A program made the translations under genes and the position numbers. Positions 56,998 to 64,000 of a stretch of DNA of 64,000 nt are shown piece after piece; positions within the stretch are counted from its first letter, which is position 1; every line of letters begins with the position of its first letter. The notes under the pieces were generated by a model. It searched no databases, was not told where the DNA came from, and worked only from the letters and a program-made list of their open reading frames with translations. The DNA is taken from assembly GCA_037179515.1 (NCBI GenBank), contig JAXCGZ010015116.1, positions 116,001-180,000 on the forward strand, in the 5' to 3' direction. Origin of the DNA: Halocaridina rubra. Its lineage: Eukaryota > Arthropoda > Malacostraca > Decapoda > Atyidae.

Positions 56998-57267
56998 CTT
57001 TATTATTAACATTATTGTTAACATTTTTATTACAGCATTACTATTTTCTATGAAAGCTACATTTAATTTAACTATATGTATTACCCTCTTATTTATTAGT
57101 TTAATTACATGTCTACTTATAAGTTAATTTTACTTTATTATTAACATTATTGTTAAAATTTTTATTACAGTATTATTATTTTCTAGAAAACCATTATTTA
57201 ATTTAACAGTATGTCTTACCCTCTTACTTATTAGTTCAATTATATATCTACTTATAAGTTACTTTTA
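56998..57267 (+). repeat. Two-copy 135 bp repeat in LINE3 3'UTR
   Basis: Units begin at 56998 and 57133 with CTTTATTATTAACATTATTG and contain TTTTTATTACAG and CTACTTATAAGTTA. They are diverged at roughly one position in ten. It may be a family feature of the 3'UTR. Confidence 0.8.
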
Positions 57268-57364
57268 GTTTGTATAAGAATAACCATTCTACAAAATGGA
57301 AATAAATGTTTGTTTGTTTGTTTGCTTGGAAAAGTTTGGCAGCAGCTGTGTGGTCTTCCCTAAA

Positions 57365-58052
57365 GTTGCCAAGTTGCAGTTGTCTTATTTTTTTTCTTCT
57401 TTTTGCTTTGTTCTCTTCTACTATATATTTTGTTTTTGTATAAATAGAGTTAGATTTAAAGTCTAATCCTGTGATAACATATCTTGGTTATTAAATAATT
57501 AATATTTTTTTTTTCTGAAATGACCGGTTTAGGAGTTACGAGGAAAATATAGCAGAAACAGGTGGGTGTCTCCTCATATACAAATTCAAATATTCCATCA
57601 AGTGGGCTTTTGTTTAGCATTTTTCTTCTTCTCAAATTACCAAAGTCAAGTTTGAAATTAGGATGTGTGTTACCAGGAAAGAGATGAAGTGAGTAACTAA
57701 ATAGTACTCATATGAAGTTATAGAATTTCTGTGTGAAGCTTAAATAGAAACTTTTCTCTCTCTCCCTCTCATTTCCTCTCTCTATATTCTGTGAAAGGCA
57801 AAACATCAAAATGAAGCCATCTCTGTCCCTAACCCCCCATCCAATAGTCTGGGATAGGTGGTAAAGGATCTAGGGGTGTGAAGGAGGAGTAGGAGTGCCT
57901 GTTAGAAGGCTGAAGCAAAATGTCAAGGACTTGGAGACACTTGTAATAAACTTGGATAATATAAATTTGGAATATGGATAGAAAAATGAAGAAGCTGGAA
58001 GGAGAAAAGAGTGACCTAGAAACCATGATTTCTAAACAAGAAGATAACAATA

Positions 58053-58054
<2 letters not shown>
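57365..58054 (+). mobile_element. CR1L 5' end: rest of 5'UTR and ORF1 start
   Basis: Continuation of 53740-53824 after the TIR insertion. It carries the conserved AGCAGAAACAGGTGGGTGTC segment (57554), the pyrimidine tract and the ORF1 ATG at 57811 (MKPSLSLTP...). The ORF1 frame is soon broken; charged coiled-coil pieces (KKLEGEKSDLE) are readable to 58050. It is cut by an (AT)n tract. Confidence 0.83.

Positions 58055-58131
<77 letters not shown>
58055..58131. repeat. (AT)n microsatellite
   Basis: About 77 bases of AT repeat joining the ends of two CR1L copies in opposite orientation. Confidence 0.95.
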
Positions 58132-58135
<4 letters not shown>

Positions 58136-58136
58136 T

Positions 58137-61100
58137 AATAGTGCTCACCGATAAGAGCCCCGTGCTCGTAACTCCTCATCTCCTGGTCGATTCGATTTTT
58201 GTACTTGGGTATACTTATCATACTTGTCCTTAAAACTATGAACTGAGTTAGCATTAATGACCTCCTCACTTTGCAAATTCCAATCACCAACTACTCTTGC
58301 ACTAAATAAGTACTTCCTTACATGCAAAGACTTTTTCTCAGAAAGTTTCCAACTATAACCTCTACTTCTCTTGCCAGCCATATGAATATATTAATTCCAG
58401 CCCACTATGACAGAATCATGAAGGAATTTAAAAAACATCTCCATATAGCCCCTCATTCTTATAGCTTCGAGTGATGGTAAGTCTAATTCCCTCAGCCTTT
58501 CCTCATATCTGAGATTGCGTATTTCTAGCACCAGCTTCATGGCATGTCTCTGAACTTTTTCCAGCTTAACTATGCACTTTCTCAAGTGTCGATTCCAAAA
58601 GGGGGCTGCATATTAATGATTTGGCCTCACTTATGTTACTTAAATATTTCTGAACATTTCCTTGTCCATGTGCATGAAGGCTACCCTTACACTTGCTAAG
58701 AAAACATATGCTGCCCTTACTATGCCATATTTATGCATTACTGGAAATAAATCTGCTTGTATGTTTACTCCTAGAATTCTCTCATTCTCTGTCTCTTGAA
58801 GTTTGCTCCTGCCATTGAGTATTCAAACTTGGGCCTTCTTGCACTTGTACCCATTCTCATTACCTAACATTTAGAAGTATTAATATGCATTAGACACTTT
58901 TCTGTTCACTCATGCAGACTATTTAGATCTTCATGAAGTTCTCTACCACTGTTCTCGTCTCTTACTTTCTTCACAATCTTTGCATTATCTGCAAACATAT
59001 TCATGAATAAATAAACAGACTCTGGTAGATAATTTACATATACAAGGAACAAAAGTGGCCCTAAAACTGATCTCTGTAGAACTCTACTACATACCCTTCT
59101 TCATTCAGACAATGAGTGTCTTACTTAAACGTCTGTTACCTTTTTTCTAAGTAAGTTTTTATCCATTCCAAGAAATTTGCACCTATTCTTGCCATTGCTT
59201 GCAGCTTCTTAATAAGTTCCCTGTGTGGGACAGTGTCAAATGCTTTTTGGAAGTCTAGGAATATGTAATCTGCTCAACCCTCTCTTTCCTGTAAGATTTG
59301 GCTTACCTCATCATAAAGTTCTAATAAGTTTGTTATTGTTGATCTACCTCCTCTGAAGCCATGTTGCTTCACTGACAAAAAGTTGAAGGGTTCCAAGTAA
59401 AGAGAGATTTATTTCCTTAGTAGTTTCTCCATAAATTTACAATCTATGCTGGTCAAGGACACAGATCTATCATTTAGAGCCGTATCCTTCTTTCCTTTTT
59501 TGAAGATAGGTACCACGTTTGCTTGTTTCCTGCATCTTGGAAGCTCCCCTTACTTCAGCGACTTTTCAGATATGATACTTAGTGCCAATGATATTGATTT
59601 AGCATATTTCTTAAGTACATATGGAAATATATCATCAGGTCCTGTAGATTTATGGGCATCTAACTTTATCAGTGTTTTTCATACTGTTGTGGTTGAAAAG
59701 ATGATGTTCTCTAATACCGGCCCATGAGCTCCTATCTCTGCAATCTAAGGGGGTGGAGTATTATCTACAGTAAATACTCACTGAAACTCCTTGTTCAATT
59801 CTTCGCAGATCTCCTCATATATCTCAGTGATGCTTCCATCTGCTATCTTAAGCTTTAAAACCTGTTCTTTTACCTTTAATTTTCCTCTGGTAAAGCTGTG
59901 GAAAAGCTTAAATTTTTTTTTAGTTTTCTTGGTGATATCCCTTTCATAGTCTCTCCCTGCCTCTCTTCTTTTACTTAGGTAATAAATTCTTTATCTTTTA
60001 TAAGATTGCAAGGAATTTATATTGTTTCTTCTATTCCTTTTCCAGCATCTGTCTCTCCAATTCTTTGCTCTCTTAAACTCATTATTGAATCATTTCTCTC
60101 TGGCATGAATTACTCCGATTTTGATCACTGGTATGCAACAATCTACTACCTTCCCATATTCCTCACAAAAGATGTCGTACATTTCTTGTACAGATTTGTT
60201 TTTAAATAATTGCAAAAAGCCCATTCATTTTGATGTAATCTCCTTTCGGATAGTTCCTCCTTGTGTCCTCAGTGCCTCTCCTTTCAGGCAGAACATCTTC
60301 TATGATATACTCCATCAACAACACACAGTGGTCACATTTTACAATTGGTGGTTCACACTCAATTTTTTCAATATCCAACACATTATCTGCGAATACTAGA
60401 TCAAGAAGCGATGTCTCTTCCCCACCCTTGGCCCTCGTTGGTTCTAATACATGTTGGTGTAGGAAATTTAATTGTACTCAGCTAAGAATATTGCCCTGAA
60501 TGAGTTCTAACTACTGTGTGGCTTAACATCTATCCAAGCTATCTCACTATGATTAAAATTTCCCATAATTAAAATTCTACATTTTCTCTCCTGTGCAATG
60601 TTAACAACTGAGTTTATGACTTCAATAGTACCTATATGACTTTCCTCATAACCTTCTAGCTTATGTTGGTTCCTTGGTGAGCTATATACAACAGTTATTA
60701 TAATGTTCTCTGATCCAGTATTTATGCGAGCAACAAGAAATTCCTTGAACTCACTTTCTATAGCCAAGTTTATTTCTTCAACCTAAATTCTTTCACTTAT
60801 GAGCAGTGCTATCCCTCCACCAGTCCTCTTAGATCTTTCAACCCTTAATATTCTAAAACCCTTAGGAAAAACTGTGACACTGATTATGTCCTCACTTAAC
60901 TTAGTCTCTGTAACTACTACTATATCTGCCTTACTGTTTTAAATCCTATCTTTACCAGCTATTCTATCAATATTTTTGTCTAGTAATCTTAATGAAGCCC
61001 CATCTCCTAATTTTCTTTCATTATCTTCTTTATTTCCCTCTGTCTGTAAAAACTCTTTAAAAAAAAATATCCATTTTTCATTTCGTATCTCATTTAATCT

Positions 61101-61482
61101 TCTAGCCTCTTACAACAAGTTTTTTTTTTATCCTTTCTACCTTTTCCTGTTTTCTCTATGGTCTACTGAACATTGTTTTTAATTCTTGAAGGTCTTTTAG
61201 GCTTTTTTTCCACATCAATATTTCTCTATATGTGTCCACTCTCTTGAAGGTGTTACTTTAATTGGTCTTTACTTTCCCTCTCTAGAATATTTACCTAGTT
61301 GGTGAATGTTTACAATATACTTAGGACCACATACTACTCCAAGCTTCCTATTCAGGTCTAAAATCCTAGCTGTATTTTCTGCAAGTCTCCACTGCCATGT
61401 TGACTCCTGGGATTTACTCATACCTGAGATTACCAATGTCTTTTCTTGATCAAGTTCATGTTTAATCAGTGGATTAGCCCTT
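58137..61482 (-). mobile_element. CR1L copy, minus strand, heavily decayed
   Basis: Tail and 3'UTR at 58137-58210, C-terminal domain pieces at 58145-58381 and 58391-58585, RT at 58600-59650 in many short frames, endonuclease around 60250-60960 (one open piece at 60507-60767: IESEFKEFLVARINTGSENIIITVVY, ILIMGNFNHSEIAW), and ORF1 C-terminal part to 61482. The endonuclease motif reads GNFN in place of GDFN. It is one of the oldest copies in the window. Confidence 0.85.
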
Positions 61483-61978
61483 TACACAATTAGTTGATAA
61501 ATTATGCCCAATATTCAATGAAACCTTAAACCATAAAAATACACTCTTATAGATTCAAAGAAATACGAAAAGCATTGGTGAATCATAATAGTAGTAGGTT
61601 GGCCCATGGCATTAATCGCCCGTTGCTATACTACAGCTGAAAATTTTTTGAACTTAAATAGGACTGTCCAAGACAGTTCGATGTTAAGTCTTCCTTCAGT
61701 TACGGTTCTTTTTCTATGCCTACATTAACACTGAATATTCTTGGATAGTCATTACACATCTCTTATTATCCCTTCACATCTGACAAGTCACAGCACTCCC
61801 CATCTCTGATTCTCTTTACTTTGTATATTCTTTGTGCCCAGGCCCGATGAGGGCTGTTTTATTTTATTTTTTCTGGCCTGTCCTGGTGTCACAATCATTA
61901 AAGAAAGGCACCGACAAGAAGAAGGGGGCTACGAGCCTAATTCTCGTTCCTGTGAGCACAACTCATTTACTATAACGA
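61483..61978 (+). mobile_element. Chimeric non-autonomous LINE derivative, right copy
   Basis: Same structure as 53043-53552 in opposite orientation: LINE2-like 5' segment (ATTAGTTGATAAAT, AATGAAACCTTAAA, GGTTGGCCCATGGCATTAAT, TTACACATCTCTTATTATCC), LINE2 3' end (GCCCAGGCCCGATGAGGGC, CCTGTCCTGGTGTCACAATC) and a tail with GGGGGCTACGAGCC and CTCGTTCCTGTGAGCACAA. The two copies share the same internal joint between 5' and 3' segments, so they descend from one source. No coding capacity. Confidence 0.82.
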
Positions 61979-62115
61979 GGTAAAAACATACATATACACT
62001 AAGTAAATAAAAAACAATGTATCTAAAAACTTTAATAGAAAATAATAAAAATATAACTGTCATAGCATGTAAGTTCATATGAACTAAATGTATATACATA
62101 CCTACATACATACAG
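61979..62115. other. Short AT-rich spacer
   Basis: Ends in a (CATA)n-like stretch at which the next CR1L copy begins. Nothing else seen. Confidence 0.6.
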
Positions 62116-62116
62116 G

Positions 62117-62420
62117 TAAATATTCGAGGGAAGGAAAGCCGAGACCAACAAAAGTAACCTTTGAGAGAGGGGAAACATGTATGGAAATATTGTTGAGAAA
62201 AAAAAGTCTAAAAGACCTTCAAGAATTCAAAGAAGTGTTCATTAGACAATACAGAACACAGGAAGAGATGGGAAAGATCAAAAACTTGTTGCAAGAGGCA
62301 AGAAGGTTAAATGATGAAAGAAATGAAGAAGAGAAGAAAAATTGTCATTACAGAGTTCTTAAAGACAAAGGGGAGATAAAGAAGATAATGACAGAAGATC
62401 AGGGGATGGAGCCTCATTAA
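62117..62420 (+). pseudogene. CR1L ORF1 C-terminal end (M11)
   Basis: Open frame GKYSREGKPRPTKVTFE ... LLRKKSLKDLQEFKEVFIRQ to the stop after MEPH at 62418-62420. N-terminal part absent because of 5' truncation. Confidence 0.85.
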
Positions 62421-62422
62421 GA

Positions 62423-64000
62423 TTGTTATACACAAATGCTGATGGATTAGCTGGTAAGGCAGTAGAATTAAAAGATAGGATTCACAACAGTAAGGCAGAT
62501 ATAGTAGCAATTGCAGAGACTAAGTTGAGTGAGGACATAAACAGTGTCACAGTTTTTCCTAAGGGTTTCAGAATACTAAGGGTTGAAAGATCTGAGAGGA
62601 CTGGTGGAGGGATAGCACTGCTCATAAGTGAAAGGATTCAAGTCGAAGAAATAAACTTGGCTATAGAGTGTGAGTTCAAGGAATTTCTTGTTGCTCGCAT
62701 AAATACTGGGTCAGAGAGCATTATAATAACTGTTGTATACAACCCACCAAGGAACCAAAATAGGCTTGAAGTTTATGAGGAAAGTCATATAGGTACTATT
62801 GAAGTCATAAACTCAGTTGTTAACATGGCACGGGAAAAAAAATGTAGGATTTTGATTATGAGAAACTTTAATCATAAAGAGATAGATTGGATAAATCTTG
62901 ACCCACACAGTAGTGAGGACTCATTCGGGGCAAGATTCCTAGATTGCGTACAAGGGAATTTCCTACACCAACATGTAATGGAACCAACAAGGGCCAGGGG
63001 TGGGGATGAGCCATCACTACTTGATCTAGTGTTCACAGATAATGTGTTGGATATTGAAAAAATTGAGTATGAACCACCAATTGGAAAGAGTGACCACTGT
63101 GTGTTGTTGATGGAGTATATCATTGAAGATATTCTTCCTGAGAGTAGAGGCACTGAGGACATGAGGAGGAACTATCGGAAAGGAGATTACATCAAAATGA
63201 ATGAGCTTTTTGCAGTTATTGACTGGAGAACCTTATTTTACAACAAATCTGTACAAGAAATGTATGACATCTTTTGTGAGAAATATGGGAAGATAGTAGA
63301 TTGCTGCATACCTGTCACCAAAGTAGGTGTAATTCATGCCAGAGAAAAATGGTTCGATAATGGGTGTAAAAGAGCTAAGGAGTGGAGAGACAAATGCTGG
63401 AAAAGGTATAGGAGGAGAAAAAACATAAATGCCTGGCAAACCTACAAAAGAGCAAGAAATGACTACCTAAGTAAAAGGAGAGAGGCAGAGAGAGACTATG
63501 AGAGGGACATCACCAGGAAGGCTAAGGAAAATCCCAAGCTTTTCCACAGCTTTATCAGAGGAAAACTGAAGGTAAAAAAAGAGGTTTTAAGGCTAAAGAG
63601 AGCGGATGGAAGCATCACTGAGACGGATGAAGAGATCTGCAAAGAATTGAACAAGGAGTTTCAGTCAGTATTTACAGTAGAAAATACCCCACCCCCTCAG
63701 ATTGCAGTGATAAAAGCTCAAGGGCCGGTATTAGAGAACATCAACATTACAGCCACAGAGGTATGCAAAGCGCTGATGGATTTAGATGTTCATAAAGCTA
63801 CAGGTCCCGATGACATATCCCCTCATGTGCTTAAAAAATGCGCAAACACAATATCAGTGGCACTAAGTATCATATTTAAGGAGTCACTGGAGTCGGGGGA
63901 GATTCCAAGATGCTGGAAACAAGCAAATGTGATACCTATCTTCAAAAAGGGAAGAAGGGATACGGCTCTGAACTACAGACCAGTTTCCTTGACCAGCATA
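62423..64000 (+). CDS. CR1L ORF2, open to the window edge (partial)
   Basis: 526 codons without a stop from the LLYTNADGLAGKA start through the endonuclease (IAETKLSED, GKSDHC) and linker into RT (KATGPDDIS, NYRPVSLTSI). It is the longest uninterrupted ORF2 start in the window. However, the endonuclease motif reads IMRNFNHKEIDW where relatives have IMGDFN, so the catalytic Asp is Asn and endonuclease activity is unlikely. As in other copies there is no AUG before the endonuclease. The RT catalytic box lies beyond the window. Confidence 0.88.
   Translation, partial: MLYTNADGLAGKAVELKDRIHNSKADIVAIAETKLSEDINSVTVFPKGFRILRVERSERTGGGIALLISERIQVEEINLAIECEFKEFLVARINTGSESIIITVVYNPPRNQNRLEVYEESHIGTIEVINSVVNMAREKKCRILIMRNFNHKEIDWINLDPHSSEDSFGARFLDCVQGNFLHQHVMEPTRARGGDEPSLLDLVFTDNVLDIEKIEYEPPIGKSDHCVLLMEYIIEDILPESRGTEDMRRNYRKGDYIKMNELFAVIDWRTLFYNKSVQEMYDIFCEKYGKIVDCCIPVTKVGVIHAREKWFDNGCKRAKEWRDKCWKRYRRRKNINAWQTYKRARNDYLSKRREAERDYERDITRKAKENPKLFHSFIRGKLKVKKEVLRLKRADGSITETDEEICKELNKEFQSVFTVENTPPPQIAVIKAQGPVLENINITATEVCKALMDLDVHKATGPDDISPHVLKKCANTISVALSIIFKESLESGEIPRCWKQANVIPIFKKGRRDTALNYRPVSLTSI

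Larger units (their letters stand above)
54490..57327 (+). mobile_element. LINE3, 5'-truncated non-LTR retrotransposon with (TTTG)n tail
   Basis: Enters the endonuclease just at its DDLL segment after the usual GDFN position, continues through RT and C-terminal domain to a stop at ~56899, then a ~400 base AT-rich 3'UTR with AATAAATG and a (TTTG)n tail (57306-57325). It differs from CR1L and LINE2 in all motifs. It belongs to the Jockey/CR1/Rex-like group by motif style; the clade is uncertain. Confidence 0.85.
53825..57364. mobile_element. TTAA/TAA-flanked insertion with short terminal inverted repeats
   Basis: Left end after TTAA (53825-53828) is GGGGAGACCACAG. The right end, read in reverse from 57360, is GGGAAGACCACACAG, so the first 12 bases match at 11. 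The flanks rejoin to the uninterrupted CR1L 5'UTR sequence GAGTTAAGTTGCC seen at 44686-44698. The target is TTAA (right copy TAAA) or TAA with one extra A. No transposase frame is visible; the interior holds LINE3 and AT-rich sequence. It looks like a non-autonomous DNA transposon; piggyBac, Kolobok or PIF/Harbinger cannot be told apart from the ends alone. Confidence 0.72.
62116..64000 (+). mobile_element. CR1L copy M11, continues past the window
   Basis: Starts in ORF1 at GKYSREGKPRP, within ~8 bases of the 5' breakpoint of M3, and runs beyond the window end inside the RT. No frameshift or stop was found in the visible ORF2. Spacing between the ORF2 start and the MDLDVHKATG codons (1353 bases) equals that of copy C3. 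Confidence 0.9.

Noticed and set aside
57365..61482. One CR1L element with a 5' inversion across the (AT)n tract
   Set aside because: The plus-strand 5' piece lies on the 3' side of the minus copy, the wrong place for a 5' inversion, and the two differ in degree of decay; two separate insertions fit better.

Overview
The window is a eukaryotic intergenic region made almost entirely of nested, mostly broken retrotransposons. I see no host protein gene, no functional tRNA or rRNA gene and no bacterial-type gene organisation. The AT-rich composition, the long (AAT)n, (AT)n, (TC)n and (CA)n runs, and the mixture of CR1/L2-type LINEs, BEL/Pao and Ty3/Gypsy elements with a tRNA-derived SINE suggest an arthropod. 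A decapod crustacean is my best guess, but it is an inference from TE style, not a proof.

Layout. (1) 1-9150: a Ty3/Gypsy element on the minus strand (gag, protease, RT) split by a Jockey-type LINE (called LINE2 here, 1285-4138). It is flanked by inverted copies of its own LTR/leader, with a third leader copy at ~7970-9150 and two small tandem repeats between. (2) 9150-10883: AT-rich sequence with no recognisable gene. (3) 10884-17601: four plus-strand copies of one LINE family with CR1/L2-like features (called CR1L here), one nearly complete (12586-16368). (4) 17717-~25905: a BEL/Pao element on the minus strand, split inside its gag zinc knuckle by a 3.5 kb CR1L copy and carrying a large RT/RNase H deletion. 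(5) 25906-31720: a fourth Gypsy-leader copy holding a SINE with a perfect 8 bp target duplication, then two LINE2 copies joined tail to tail. (6) 31900-51266: a head-to-tail array of about ten CR1L copies, all plus strand, most joined to the tail of the previous copy through a short CA-rich stretch. One copy is full length (44615-49128). Three tandem units (39037-44106) carry the signature of an unequal crossover. (7) 51382-52418: microsatellites. (8) 52760-61980: a Gypsy integrase remnant, two inverted copies of a chimeric non-autonomous LINE derivative, a 3.5 kb insertion with terminal inverted repeats and a TTAA/TAA target site that carries a third LINE (LINE3), and degraded CR1L pieces in both orientations. 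(9) 62116-64000: a CR1L copy that enters ORF1 and keeps ORF2 open to the window edge.

How the parts work. The CR1L family has a ~0.5 kb 5'UTR, an ORF1 of 359 codons (coiled coil plus a probable RNA-binding part), and an ORF2 of 940 codons (apurinic-type endonuclease plus reverse transcriptase) that lacks an AUG before the endonuclease and overlaps ORF1 in the -1 frame. A short 3'UTR holds a hairpin and a 14 bp repeat tail. No copy fully inside the window has both ORFs intact. The most notable signals are the self-nesting CR1L array with its crossover product, and a short chimeric element that joins LINE2 5' and 3' ends to a CR1L-type 3' hairpin tail.
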